DNA of 64,000 nucleotides from Paralvinella palmiformis (lineage: Eukaryota; Annelida; Polychaeta; Terebellida; Alvinellidae), in contig JAODUP010000082.1 in the NCBI GenBank assembly GCA_025642065.1, positions 426,001 through 490,000 of the forward strand, in the 5' to 3' direction. Made by a program: the position numbers and the translations under genes. How positions within the stretch are numbered: the stretch's first letter is position 1; every line of letters starts with the position of its first letter. The notes beneath the pieces are model-generated. The model did not search any database. It saw only the letters and a list, made by a program, of their open reading frames with translations, and was not told the origin of the DNA. Below are positions 47,991-61,693 of the stretch, piece by piece.

Positions 47991-50344
47991 ATTTTAGTAC
48001 AATGTTCCAGTTTTGAGAGACAATTAAAATATTGAAATAAAAACAGTTATGTTACTGATGCCACAGTTGTTTGCTAGAATCACTTTTGCAGTGTAATTAG
48101 ATGGGTGAATTTTTACTGCATTACTTGTGTGTTTAGACTTAATATTGTAAGGTGAATAAATTAATAATATCTTGCAATCTTTGAAATTTAAAACGAATCA
48201 ATGGAAATGTAATCTTTAAGATTGACAACTGTAGTTTGGCACAGTCACAGTTTAGACATATTCCTCTTCACTTTCTGAGAGGAAATGAGTTTATTTTGAG
48301 GATGTACAAAATTTAGTTATTTATGAATACCAGTATTTCAATCACACGAGGCAAAACTTTCACGCCTACAAGTAGAGTATATATTGTTAATAACAGCCAA
48401 ACCTATATCTACACTAATATAAAATTTACTCGATGTCTGTATTTAACTTGTCCTTGTTGACCTAGGGCTATTCACCATATTGTGCACCATATATACAATA
48501 TAGGTGCTCTGATAAATAATATTAAAAATACAAGTAAACAATTTTAAAGGATAATGGTACAAGCAAGATAGATATGCCTTTTTAACTGTCATTATTAATA
48601 TAATTGTAAAGGTCAGTATGTGATATATATTGCACGATTAAATAATATAGGACAAAGTAATGTTTGAAAGGTCAACCGACATTCAAAATAATAATATACA
48701 AATTTAGTATAGCTCCTTGTATAATGTGTAAGAAGGATACTCGAAGGTAATTTATGTCTTTCAGAAAACTTTGTATGAAATAAGTGTAAGATAATTCATA
48801 AGTAATATCTAACAGTATTATAGTATTCAAGGATATTTACTGCCAAATTGTTGTTTAATGTGTTTATTCTGAATATTTAATGAAATTTATTCATTTAATA
48901 TTGGAATTATTGGAAGGTTAGATGCTTGTGACATTTCTCCATTGCGACCTTCTCATATTGGAGGTCACCCAGTAAACTAGACTGCTATTTGATTATATGT
49001 AATATAATTGTTGTATTGATTTCTAATTAAACAGCTCCAGTTATTATTCGGTGATTGCAGTTTGGATCTGTCCGGAATTAATTAACATAATGGCAAAGAT
49101 ATTTAAATGTTAGTGATGCGACTTTGATATAGGTGGTTTATTGTTCTGGTTTGGGAAGCGAAAGTAGATTCATTAAAAAGGGGGTTCTCCTAATTTAAAA
49201 AAAAAAAACTATTCACAAAGTATCGGTAATTAATCCATTTCCATTCCGTATTCGGAAATTTTGACACAACGTTTTCAGCTGTACAGATGAAATCTTGCTA
49301 GAAACCATTGACTGTTAAGATGGAGATGTTTTTGTTGAAAGTGAACACAACCTGATTTGCTAGGCAATTTATTTTTGATAATTTAAAGGATCACCAACAT
49401 GATAGTTATAAATATCAAACTATTCATATTAGCCTGTATAATCTTTCTAAGAATTAACAGGTGACTTTAATTTTAGGTCATCATTTAGTAGCTTGAGGGA
49501 ATAGCATTGATAATAGAGTTAAAATTCCCAATAACTGAAAATGACATTTAAGGTGTTATCAAAGTGAACCAGATTGACTCCCTCATTTGGTCACATAGCT
49601 GTTAGCTACCATTACAGGATTTAACATAGACATGTCTATTTCTAGTCCATTTCTTGGTTATGTAGTGAGTGGCTCTAATGTGACGAAGCAGTTATTTAAA
49701 TATGGCTGCTCTTTATTCTGCAGAGACAATGCTGTGTAGTTTCTTGTCTTTTGCCATTTAGAAATCACCTTTTTAAAAGTTAATATCAGCAAAGGTGATA
49801 GGTCAATCAGTTCAGTATGAGTAAACATTTTCTCATTACTGTGTTACTGTATGTCCTCACAGTATTATGTAAATAAATGTCTATTTGAATTTAGCTCAAG
49901 TAGAATATCCCTCTGTATTTTAGATAACTTTCCTGCCACTTGTGAAGAGTTCTGAAAGGAAAGCTCATGAATGATGATGCTATGTTGGTGTATGCTTCTG
50001 GAATACCAGCGGTAGTCAATCCAGTTGATAGATATAGGTCAATCAGTGTTAGAGTTGGCTAACATCTTATTCCATAAAACTCTAGATGGTTGATGGCTTT
50101 CTTGTCTCCATGATAGCACACTCTGTTGTTGGACAAAATACCAAACTGTAAGTGAACTCTCTCTCTTTCTCTCTGTGTGTTCTAAGCGTAGGCTACCCTC
50201 ATGTGGTATACAATTGCTCCACTCACAGATAGATGGCCCCTTCTCTACAAGCAAAAATGTCATTTTTTCACTTGATAAAGTCTAGCAGCTAACATGTTGA
50301 TAACTCTTTATGTGATAACTGTCAATCAGTTTGTGATACTGCCA

Positions 50345-50960
50345 CCATTTATTATGTTATAGCTGTTTATAATCATTATGTATTAGTTGTCTATCATTAT
50401 GTAGCAGTTGTCAATCATTATGTAGCAGTTATCAATCATTATGTAGTAAGTTGTCAATCATTATGTAGCAGTCATCAATCATTATGTAGCAGTCGTCAAT
50501 CATTATGTAGCAGTCGTCAATCATTATGTAGCAGTTCAATCATTATGTAGTAAGTTGTCAATCATTATGTATTAGTTGTCAATCATTATGTAGCAGTCGT
50601 CAATCATTATATAGCAGTCGTCAATCATTATGTAGTAAGTTGTCAATCATTATATAGCAGTCGTCAATCATTATGTAGCAGTCGTCAATCATTATGTATT
50701 AGTTGTCAATCATTATGTAGCAGTTGTCAATCATTATGTAGTAAGTTGTCAATCATTATGTAGTAAGTTGTCAATCATTATGTAGTAAGTTGTCAATCAT
50801 TATATAGCAGTCGTCAATCATTATGTAGCAGTCATTATGTAGTAGTTGTCAATCATTATGTATTAGTTGTCAATCATTATGTAGCAGTTGTCAATCATTA
50901 TGTAGTAAGTTGTCAATCATTATGTAGTAAGTTGTCAATCATTATGTAGTAGCTGTCATT
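50345..50960. repeat. Minisatellite, 21-22 bp unit, about 28 copies
   Basis: Tandem GTCAATCATTATGTAGCAGTC, with a 22-bp variant ending GTAGTAAGTT and rarer TATTAGTT endings. Variant units are interspersed in runs, as produced by unequal exchange. Weak outliers continue at 51640-51720. Spacers are not unique, so it is not a CRISPR array. Confidence 0.95.
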
Positions 50961-53049
50961 CAGTGTGTGTATAAGCCATTTTGAGGTAAATCATTATATC
51001 CGAATTGTCAAACAATATGTGGTAGCTCCAGATTTGTTTGATTTGAATCATTATTTAAATCACTGCAAAAAAAACCTCATGCATTTACATTTTTGTATAA
51101 ATGTTTTTGATTTTTTGTGACTAATTGTTATGATTATTGCATTTATTTTTATTGATTAAATACAAAAAATGGAATGCTATTTAAAATCAATTGTAACTTA
51201 TGCTAGATAATTATTTTTACGTATATTTAGAATTATATTTCAACACCATGTAGTCTAACAAGTTATATTAATCAGTGACAGTTTTTCCAAATCCATGGTT
51301 GGGATGATCCTGGGAGAGACAAACACCGTAGAAGGTGTCAAGTGAAGCCATGCTGCTTTAATGTATTAAATTGGATGAATTTGGGGATGATATGGCCTGA
51401 CTCTGAGATGACTTTGAGATAACACTTTTGTGTATTTTATCACTATATATTGATACTTGTCAGCTTCACAATGTCTGGCAGAAAACAGTATTGTTTATGG
51501 CTATACTCTGATAAGACTAAAGTTGTGGGGAAAGCAAAATAAAAATAAACTCATATAAATAAAAAACCTGATTCAAATCAAACAAAACTGATTGTTTCAT
51601 TTAAAAAAGACTCTTTCCAACCCTGGGTAACTCTTAATCATTATGTAGCAGGTGTCAATCATTGTGTCGTATATGTCAATCATTGTGTCATATATGTCAA
51701 TCATTATGCTGTAGTTCCTCATCTTGACACATTACCATTGACCACAGACCGGTCACATATTTTGTAAACATGATCTCTGTAGCCTTTTAAATCTGTCCAT
51801 ATATCAACATTCTATTATCATTTTGCACCAATTATAAATTGTTTAAGTATACTGAGCCATTACCAGGACATTAGTATTACTCTGTAACCAGTTGTAGATT
51901 ACACTGGTGTAATATGTATATAACATTATGCTGATAGCTCATTAATTCAATGTCAATTTAACTGTTATTATATCCTATTTTCTTTAACTTGACTGGCTAG
52001 AGTTTTACTCATTTCTTTATTAATGGATGCATCAAACTGTTGGTTATTCATTGTGTTTTAATAGATTCCTTCATATTTGATTAAATCAGCTTTCACTATA
52101 GTTTATTCCTAAGTATACTTTTACTGTGATATATCTTACAAATTTTTCTAGTCAGTATAATTATATGATCATATATATGTATATATATAGATATATTTAT
52201 ATATATATATATAGAATACAATTTCATATTAATGTGCCATTGTTTGATACTTGGTCAAACTTTGTGTATGGTTTGAAACCATTTTGTCACAGCGTTGATT
52301 GCAGAATGTCAGAGTGGAATAATTGCGGACACAGATAATTTTATCATAATTGTTATAAACAATGTGGCAAGTCTAAATGTGATGAGATGCAATGGTGGCG
52401 AGCTAAGGGGTTTTGTGGAGTTGGGTTCAACAACAAATTTGAGTGTTACTTAACAGACACAATGTCATTCAATCCTGGATGCGATATTATTTTAATTCGG
52501 TCCCGATGAGGTGCAAGTTTTTGTTGTTTTAAGAACAATTTGTACTTAATCTATCAGTTTGGTGTGATTGTTGGTGCTCAGTTATATTGGATGTAATCAA
52601 TTAATGTAACCATTAATGTGCCGACTCATCAAGGCTATAGCATTTACTTATTACCACACCGATATCGTTAATGGGTAGCAAAAACTGGAAAGACTCACAA
52701 CAGTTGCTATTTTGTGCCATTCATGCCTTTTTGCTAATCTGGCTAAATGTTGGCCATTTTATTATTGATATTTTGAGGTGTTTAATGATAATATTTATTG
52801 ATGTGTTATATCTGGCCCGACAGATAGCTGTTTTGTTATTATTTCCTATTCAGTGTTATAGGATGGGAATTGTGTCTCACTCTCCATCCTGTCATACTGT
52901 TTTGCTTTTAAACTTGTAATATTTACAGTTACTGGTGTTACAGTATTATTTTTTCTGGTATTTGTTGTAGTGCATACTATGAGATGTACCTGTAGGTGGC
53001 ATATACCTGGATGTGACTGTTTCTATTAAATGTTTGCTTGCATGTGACT

Positions 53050-53430
53050 GACTGTTTTCGTTTAGAGTTTTCTTGTATGTGACTGTTTCTCTTAAGTGTT
53101 TACTTGTAGGTGATTGTTTCTGTTATGTGATTGTTTCTGTTATGTGATTACTTGTATTTGATTGTTTCTGTTATGTGATTACTTGTATGTGATTGTTTCT
53201 GTTATATGATTACTTGTAGGTGATTGTTTCTGTTATGTGATTACTTGTAGGTGATTGTTTCTGTTATGTGATTGTTTCTGTTATGTGATTACTTGTATGT
53301 GATTGTTTCTGTTATGTGATTACTTGTATGTGATTGTTTCTGTTATGTGATTACTTGTATGTGATTGTTTCTGTTATGTTATTACTTGTATGTGATTGTT
53401 TCTGTTATGTGATTACTTGTACGTGACCGT
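53050..53430. repeat. Minisatellite, about 31 bp unit
   Basis: Units of GATTACTTGTATGTGATTG plus TTTCTGTTATGT repeat about ten times, with single-base variants (TAGGTGATTG) and one place where the half-unit GTGATTGTTTCTGTTAT is doubled. Degenerate units flank it on both sides. Confidence 0.9.
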
Positions 53431-54110
53431 TTTTATTAAGTGTTTAATGGTATGTGACTATTTGTACTTAATGGTTACCTGTATGTGACAATTTGTGTTA
53501 AACATTAAGCTGTGTCAGTGTGTGCAACATTTCACGGTTAATATATAATTGCTGCGTGCTATTCTGCTGTATGCCATATTTGCTTTTGTTTGACGTTTTA
53601 TGTTTAATATTTACACGTATATGACATTTGATGCTTAATATTTATATGTATTCAACATTTATGTTTAATTATTGTTGTGCGTTTGAGATGGTGTATGTAA
53701 TTGTCTGGTTTGTCTAAAATATACTTATCTACAATGTGCTCTATGCAGTCTACATGTATTTGGGATGGGAAATTCCATTTTCATGTTAAATTTGTCACTT
53801 AATAAGACCCGAGCTAGATACACTATTAGTTCATAAAGGAAACTTAATTTTTTTTTATCACAATCATTACCATCATCATCATCATCATCATCAAAATTGT
53901 TGTCATCATCACCGTCTTAACTGTCATCATCACTTAATATTTTCTGATGTTACCCATTGTGTATTTTTATCTTAGTGATTGTGTTTTTGCTTGTCGTGTG
54001 ATAAGTTTGTCTTACCTGTAGTTTTGTCGTTTAATCTCTTTGATGTGTTTACGTTACACAAAACTATTCAACATTTATCAGAAATTGTAGCTGAAATTGT
54101 CACCCGTTTT

Positions 54111-54290
54111 CAAAATATTGATACATGTTTACAGATGAAGTGTTCAAAATATTGATATATGTTTACAGACGAAGTGTTCAAAATATTGATATATGTTTAC
54201 AGACGAAGTGTTCAAAATATTGATATATGTTTACAGACGAAGTGTTCAAAATATTGATATACGTTTACAGATGAAGTGTTCAAAATATTG
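54111..54290. repeat. Tandem repeat, 34 bp unit, five copies
   Basis: Units start at 54111, 54145, 54179, 54213 and 54247 and are nearly identical (CAAAATATTGATATATGTTT then ACAGACGAAGTGTT). A partial sixth runs to 54290. Because 34 is not a multiple of three, translation cycles through frames; it is not coding. Confidence 0.95.
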
Positions 54291-55042
54291 CAGAATAAGT
54301 TCTGATAAATATGTGGTCACTACTTTTGTATGTCTCTTATTTACAGTAGAAATGTTGGTGCCCCTTTATATTGCTCCATACTATTCTTTCTCGGTCAAAG
54401 TTTTATTCATCTAACATTTTTCCACGGCACATATAGGAGACACATTTATAAAGACAGATAATTGTGCAGAACGCAGGTAAACTACTGCAAGATTCTGGCA
54501 CTGGCATACCTGACTTTGGAAGTTTCTGATAACTAGATGACAGGTAATGCCAGGTGATGATGATGATGATGTTGACATCATCAGATTATGGTACTGTTAG
54601 TATCAATATGGAAATTTGTATTCTGTGTTTAGATGCTGTGTAGTTTCAAGACTTTGGAGTCCTATGTATTATCTACCCGTGTGTTCATTTGATGGCTAAA
54701 TCAAATAGCATTTTATGTTTTTATTGGAATATTTGAGGTTTTTGGCAAGGATTTTTCTTGTCTTCATGTTCATTTTAATAAAATGTGAATATTCTGCCTT
54801 CAAGCACGCGTCATAATAACCAAGCAACAAGTTTATACATCCAGTTATATTTTATCCATTGATGGGTATTTCCTAGAAAATGATTAAGTATATTACCAGA
54901 ATATGTTTTAATTAAGTTTTTAGTATAAAACAGCTTGGAGCAACTGAAGTTAATTAAGGTGCTGTATAAAATAGGAACATTATTATTATATTGTGCCAAT
55001 ATTATTATATGATTATAGACACAATAATGATACAGTAACTGT

Positions 55043-55075
<33 letters not shown>

Positions 55076-55709
55076 CACATACAGCGTATAATACATGAAC
55101 ACATGACTGTTAAATGCTTTTTAAAATATCTGGGTGGGATTTTTAAAGCCACTTAGAGGAAGACACATACATAGACAGATAAAAACGTCCAGACTCAACT
55201 TGAGCAAAGATATATTTTATAACAAAAAAATTTAAGTAGTGGCCGTATGTTTGTGTGTTAACACAAACGTTGTTTTCACCATTATCAAGATCCATTATGA
55301 CAAAATGGCAGATCACCACTGATCCATTATGACGAGATAGTATCTTCCGTTGTGAACGCACCAATAAACGTTAACTAGCTAGCTAGTCGTATATAACTTT
55401 CTTATAGATTGTAATAAACCGGTATATTATACTTCATATATGATATAACTGATTTAGATATTACATGATTTATGTAAGAAGAAAATAAGAACAAAAATCA
55501 CCCCCAATCAATTTAACATCAATGATTTCTTTCACAAACCGTGTACTCTGTGTTTCGTGTCTATATATATATCTTTATATCTTACAGTTAATCTGTATAC
55601 TCAGGTAATATGTATATTACCTGAAATATTCAGATAGATCTAATACGTCTATTTCTAACTGAGATTTAATACACATTACGTGAAATTTTCAAGTAATATA
55701 CATATTACC

Positions 55710-55746
<37 letters not shown>

Positions 55747-57267
55747 TTCCTAATTTATAAATATAAACTGTCCCAGTGATGTAGGTAGATGCTTATAATA
55801 TAATTAAAGGCACTGCTGTGATTCAACAGATCTTGGCGTGAAAAGTCTCCCCATCACATTCGCTGTCCTGTCGAATCGTCCAGATGTTTTGTTTACGATT
55901 AGGGATTGTCTTGTACAGGTGTTTTAAGACACGCACGTATATCTAGATAGTAAATACTTTTGAACAAACATAGTCACACAGGAATGATGTTGCTCACTTG
56001 CTGTTACTAGTGTTAGATTTGTATCTAGTCTAACATATGAGCTGACATAATACTTTTAATAGACACTAAAAATATGTAATACTTAATTGTTTATTTATTT
56101 ATGGTTAATAAATACGTATCTGGCCAGACAGTCCACTTGATTAACTCTTATCGGTTATTTATCAACCACAAGTTGACAGTATCCAAGCGTTTAGTTCTAG
56201 CGTAGAGAGTTTATTCAATGGCCACACATCTAGACGTTTCAGCCAAAGGTGAAGGTCGGTGTGCGTGAAAAATAAGTGCCAGTTACTCTCCTGGGCAACG
56301 AAAATATTAAACAACGAATGCCTACACAAGCCAAAGCGGTGATGTTAAAGTCATGTAGAAGTAATACAACTGATACATAATACATAAATTATAATTAACC
56401 TGTCACATACTGGCTTCGGTAAAAGTCGTACACGTCTGGTTAGGTTCGTACTACGGAGTTTGGCAGATATTACTACGCTGGACCTTTTTTGTTAGGTCGT
56501 AACTGATCTATATTTCATAATAATGGATAAATAAAATCAACTGTAGTATAGACGAAACGCTTTACGATCGATGTTACACGCCGAACAGTAAATTAAAAAC
56601 ATGACCTATTTGGTGGTGCTCACTAACACCTGATTCGAATGATAGAATGGGCTTTTTATTATTTATAAGCGGGATTTCTTTCAAATTGAATCGAAAATGG
56701 CAACACGTAAATATGGAGTAAACACAGTGTTTTCGTGGGAAATGCATTTTTATTGTCGTATGAAATATTTTAAATATGTACACGGGTTCAACAATATGTT
56801 ATTGTTTTAGAATACAATTTAACAAAACGACATAACTACAAGAATATACTGGGAATGCATAGAATTGATAATAACACTTAATTATCGGTGTTTCCTAGGT
56901 ACAGAGTGTGTATGCGTATGTGTGAAATGGCATTGCCACAGGGTATTAAAACGTATACACTCATAAACCTATATATGTTTTTCCTCTTGGTGACTCTTTA
57001 GGGAATAGGGGGAAACGGTTGCAGCCAGTCGTATTTAGTGAATAAACACACAGTCAGTTCCCCATTCTTAGGCCACCAGCGTAGCACATACACACATGAC
57101 AATTTGAAAACACGAATTGCAATGAAAAGCAATTTCCTGTGACTCGAAGCAAGTGTGCCCTTAACACACAACGCCGCTGATTGGTTGGCTAACGAGAGGA
57201 TGTTACAGACAGCTTAAGTCTGTCGACAGGTATATGTGACTCTGTTTAATAAAGTGATCACTGATAG

Positions 57268-57741
57268 ATGACCGGCTTCTTATGGCTGTGCCCAATAGGC
57301 GACAGCCAAGTGATCTGTACCAAATCAGTTTCAAAGCACAAACAAACACGTATGAGCGCAATCATACGCGCGCGCGCACATACACACATGGATCACATCA
57401 CAGCGCGCCAGCAATATGCAAAAATTGGGAAGATGGAGATTGATGAGTCATCACTTCGATGTGGACATCTGAGCCGAGTTTGGTCATCGAAAGATAAAGC
57501 CAATGTTGACAAATGCTTAATATTTGGTCTCCGGAGAGAGCTAGCCGTCGAGAGAGAAAGAGAGAAATGTCAGAAATATGCCAACGATGCTAAACCAGAT
57601 CAGTGCTCCATTGTTGTGGGGCCGTGCGGTTCACGGTCGATGGCGAATAGTGGCGCCACCGGGGAATTGCAAAGGTTTATGGGTAATTTCTGTGGCCTAG
57701 CTATTAATAACAAGGCTTCTTATTGGTTCGCATTCACTTAA
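57268..57741 (+). CDS. Orphan ORF of 157 codons, doubtful
   Basis: An open frame with internal methionines. The first part (to about residue 45) overlaps a GCGC/CACA low-complexity tract (RARAHTHMDH). The later part has a charged stretch (RRELAVEREREKCQKY) and ends FCGLAINNKASYWFAFT. I recognise no domain, signal or membrane segment, and no splice context or neighbour supports it. It lies at the left border of the GC-richer zone, where long chance ORFs are commoner. It could be a lineage-specific gene or part of a transcript leader, but most likely it is non-coding. Confidence 0.15.
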   Translation: MTGFLWLCPIGDSQVICTKSVSKHKQTRMSAIIRARAHTHMDHITARQQYAKIGKMEIDESSLRCGHLSRVWSSKDKANVDKCLIFGLRRELAVEREREKCQKYANDAKPDQCSIVVGPCGSRSMANSGATGELQRFMGNFCGLAINNKASYWFAFT

Positions 57742-58324
57742 ATAGAGTAATATATCATTTTGCGATGGAGACGAGATTGCTGACAGTCTAGTTTATAGGA
57801 GTTAGAATACATCTGATTAATGAAAAAAAATGGTTCTAAATTTTGAAAACCAAAGACTGAAAAAGTGAAGCAAAATACCAACATTAAATCATAATTTCCT
57901 GATAAACTTGATATAGACTTGGTACCATTTTCAAAACGTTTGGCAGGTCGACAAAGTCACCATAAATGAAATTCAAACTATCAAATAGTCACTTAAAGAT
58001 TTAGCTGTATTTTGAACTTAATTGATTTAAATCCGCTGAATGAAGACGCAATGCAACTACGCTGTTAGCTGTTGATCTATGGCTGAGAGATTAGTATTTT
58101 TCAGAATTGGCGAGGTCTACAAAAACAAAAATGGGAAAGCTGAGCTAATAAAGAATACAGTAGATAAGTTGAAATTCTAAAAAGTATTAAAAATCAGTCT
58201 GATAAATGTAAAAACTCACAACAAGTGTTCTATGAATTTATGTTATCATAAAGGCCGAAAGGTATGCCAACAATTTAGTGGTATCGTACTTGTCATAACT
58301 CGAACGTCAATTAAATTTAAAAAT

Positions 58325-58372
<48 letters not shown>

Positions 58373-58479
58373 TAGTTGATATCTTTGACACGACTAACCT
58401 AATAAGGTACCAGCGCCATCTTGCGAATTATTTATATGACACAAACCATTTTAAAATTATTATTGTTATCAGGGATCTC

Positions 58480-58820
58480 CTACCAACAACGAAATACCAA
58501 TGAGTAGGTTCGCCAAAGGGTGGAGTCAACATGTGGTAGACGGGAGACATTCCTGGCGACGGTAAAAAAGACGGAAAATGAACTGGTTTGGTCACATTTG
58601 CCGACACAACTCACTTACAAGATCATCTTAAAGGGCACCGTCGAGGAAGGAAGAAAGAGGGAAAGACTGATGAAACCCTGGCTGGACAACATCAAGGACT
58701 AGACTATGATGAACGTAGGGATACTCTAGCGGAAGGAGGAAGATTGAGATACTTGGGCACGCATCACTGCTGCCAGTTGTCATGGTGCCCCTACGATCAA
58801 TGGTCATGTGTCTTGAATTG
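58480..58820 (+). mobile_element. 3' end of a non-LTR retrotransposon ORF2
   Basis: Across frames the plus strand reads ETFLATVKK, ENELVWSHL / KMNWFGHICRHNSLT, then SLKGTVEEGRKRERLMKPWL and LDNIKDWTM. This is the G(H)ICRH--L---L-GT-EG-R-RGR---W-DNIK-W block common at the C-terminus of invertebrate RTE/jockey-like LINEs. At least two frameshifts are present. Only about 300 bp remain. Confidence 0.8.
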
Positions 58821-59819
58821 AATTATTATTAAGAGCAGCAGCAGCAGCCCAAATACACCACAGAAGTATGCAGCTGAACTATTTTACATCGGCTACAACC
58901 TCCTGGATAATTTAAGCTTCGGAAATGAACACACGGTTATTGAAGTCTTAAATTTAACTTTTTACTACGACCACATCCATCCTAGTCCAATCCTATAATC
59001 CCTTAGCCAAACGTATCGGGATAATTTATTTCCAAGTCGTGGCCCTTCAGTCTCCGGAACAATTCCGCGGATAGGGGATTTCGCCGGATATCAACCTCCC
59101 ATATGAAGATTTGGTGGTTCGGGTTACACGGGAACCATTTTTAAAGCGCAATATCGGCCGGTCAATCACGCTGACCTCCGACCTATTAACGATAGTAGCC
59201 AGCAGTGTTTCTTCCTTTGGCGCTTTCATTAACAATGACGAGATGATCCAGGTCTATTGACATTCCGTTACCATCTCCTTGCTCCCTGACCGTGATAAGG
59301 ACCCATCAGCGTTACACCAACCATGCCACTGATAATAGCGCTGTCTCCAGGCACAGCAGCACAGCAACATCGCAACAGCAGCAGAAGCAGCTTCACAGCA
59401 GCAACAGAAGTAGTAGTCGTGTTCGGGCAGTGGCTAGTTTTGTTGACTGGTAATTTGTCCATTGACTCTGGAGACCTCGGATAACGTGATAAGCAATTAC
59501 AATCTGTTCGCCATAACTTAGGCACTATTTATCATAAGATAAGGTTCAAGTCTTTCTCGATTGCTGATTGGTCTATAAACTTACACGAATAATGTCCATT
59601 TAAGTATTTCTTTGGACGCCTCACTTACCCCCCTCCCCCCCATCCAAGCACTTTCACGTGATTTCCCTGTTGACATTCTTGTGTCTTCTTCATTCGTACA
59701 ATACGCACCACCTTCAGCGTCAAACTTTCAGTCTTACAGACATCCTCTCATTGACAATATTTGATAATATATGAATTATGATTTTGGTTTGACTGTTTCA
59801 AAAAATGTATAATCATCTT

Positions 59820-59822
<3 letters not shown>

Positions 59823-59879
<57 letters not shown>
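59823..59879. repeat. (TA)n microsatellite followed by decayed (GACA)n
   Basis: About 28 TA units, then GACAGACAGACAAACAGACAG and further degenerate CAGACAGATA sequence to about 59995. Confidence 0.9.
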
Positions 59880-59882
<3 letters not shown>

Positions 59883-61340
59883 CAGACAGACAAACAGACA
59901 GAGATATGAACAAATAACAGACAGACAGATAAGTAGTCAGACTTATAGACAATTAGTTAAGCAGATAGACCAGTAATTAAACAGACCGACGCATAGATGG
60001 ACAAGGCTCTAAACATAGTATGTTAATTCGTAGATCCTGTTTCCATTTGGAATGGCCAGCTGTGTGGCGACTGGGCGATGCCAGCTGTGTCATCTAGTCA
60101 ACAAGTGATATAGCGCCATCTATCCGCCGTCGACGAGACCAAATCTGACATATGGTGGTCGCATCTAAACCAATCACATGACTGATCACGTGTTAATATA
60201 GAATCCGGTCGGCTGATCTTACCCGTACAGGAGTAGCCAAGAGAAGGGGGGGGGGGGGGTAGATTAGCTCTCTGGATATCAAACACTCCAGAATCCTGCA
60301 GGAAACAATACGCATAATGGCAGCCCTAACAGATAGGGACGCCGACACGATATCAACCAATCAGAAAAGCATTACGACCAAGGTGATATCACGTGACTTC
60401 AGACGCCCTATGGCGACGCAGACATATTGCGGCCGGCTTATAAAAAAAGTGTCTCCTCGCAAACCAAAATCCGATCATAATGTTCTGCCATCATCCGTCT
60501 GGTGTAAATAAACAACGAATTGTGGACCGGATTTCTAATGAATTATCCGCGAAGGTGATTAAATTACGGTACGACGTAAAACGGTGATAATAATTTGACT
60601 AATAATAATCAGTTACCTATCGGGATAGTTCCGAAAAGGCCCGGATAACGAACCGCCTGCGACATCAACAATAGATCCACATCAGCACATTAAAAAACCT
60701 AAAATAACGAGAAGAGAACAAAAATTATAAATAATATTTCTACTGTAAGTGTCTCGAGAATTCGGATCGGGCGGCGGATCGATAACTCAACCGCCCGGTG
60801 GGCACCCATTCCAGTTCGTGTTATTCGGTGTAACTTAGGCGGTTGGTCATTAATTATGTACGTTGAGATGTGCTCCAGCGCTGTTCGGCTGCTGTCACGG
60901 GGAAGGGGACACGATTTTAAGGGCCGTGCCCGTTCAATTTCCGCGGGGACTCGCGCTCGTTATGAGCCAGCGCCGAAAGCGTCGTCTCGGTCGTAACAGA
61001 ATAATCGATGCCGCTCGAGTGTTTTCGTCCGGATTTCGTCCAGGAACGCTCTCCGGAACGATAACTCTGGCCCTTCGAGGTAGAACAATCGATGTTTGTT
61101 TAACGGCGAGATGACTCGGCAGTTGCGCTAAAGATCGAGACGTCATGTCCGGAAGTCAAGCGGCACGGATCCCGATCATATTTAAACGCGGGGCCGTTCT
61201 GGATCGGCTGCGGGTCTTCTGGATGTCAATAGCCAGTTGTTATCTTTTCGTCATCAAGTTTCATTTGGATGTTGTTTTGGCGGCGAAATTAACTTAGTTT
61301 TGGTTTTAATGGCTCGCGTTTTGGTTATTATGGCCTACTC

Positions 61341-61468
<128 letters not shown>

Positions 61469-61626
61469 AGATTTCTACTCATGCGTCATGGAGGCTAATG
61501 TTTGGCAGATAAGCTGGCAGATAGGCGCGCGCATCTACCGTTCCACCGCCACGCGCGTGCGCGCGCACACAAACACAAACACATACAAACACATATAAAT
61601 AAACTTTAAGGTCCACGCTTTTAGCT

Positions 61627-61627
<1 letters not shown>

Positions 61628-61690
<63 letters not shown>
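61628..61690. repeat. (TA)n microsatellite with CA/CG-rich flanks
   Basis: About 30 TA units. Upstream is GCGCGCACACAAACACA-type sequence, downstream (GTGT)n/(GCGT)n, then an (ATC)n stretch at 61861-61910. Another TA tract with the same style of flanks lies at 62369-62403. Confidence 0.9.

Positions 61691-61693
<3 letters not shown>

Larger units (their letters stand above)
45343..57267. other. 12-kb gene-poor AT-rich intergenic region
   Basis: The 3'UTR of the GalNAcT-like gene must start here, but no convincing AATAAA lies in the first few hundred bases. The rest is AT-rich with short low-complexity ORFs (e.g. the hydrophobic 82-codon frame at 52671-52919) that resemble no known protein and have no exon-like boundaries. 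The notable content is a series of tandem arrays, listed separately. I saw no exon with family resemblance on either strand. Confidence 0.5.

Noticed and set aside
50345..50960. CRISPR-like regular array
   Set aside because: The repeat unit is continuous (21-22 bp) with no unique spacers, and the context is an animal genome; it is a minisatellite.
52671..52919. Hydrophobic 82-codon ORF resembling a membrane protein
   Set aside because: Leu/Ile/Phe-rich frames arise easily in AT-rich DNA; no homology, start context or splice signals.
60317..60511. 64-codon ORF starting MAALTDRDAD as a first exon
   Set aside because: It has a decent ATG context and a possible GTGATA donor, but no recognisable family and no follow-up exon in the window.
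60863..61114. 83-codon Arg-rich ORF in the CpG-rich area
   Set aside because: An open frame also exists on the opposite strand (60934-61146), as expected from stop-poor GC-rich DNA; no known domain.
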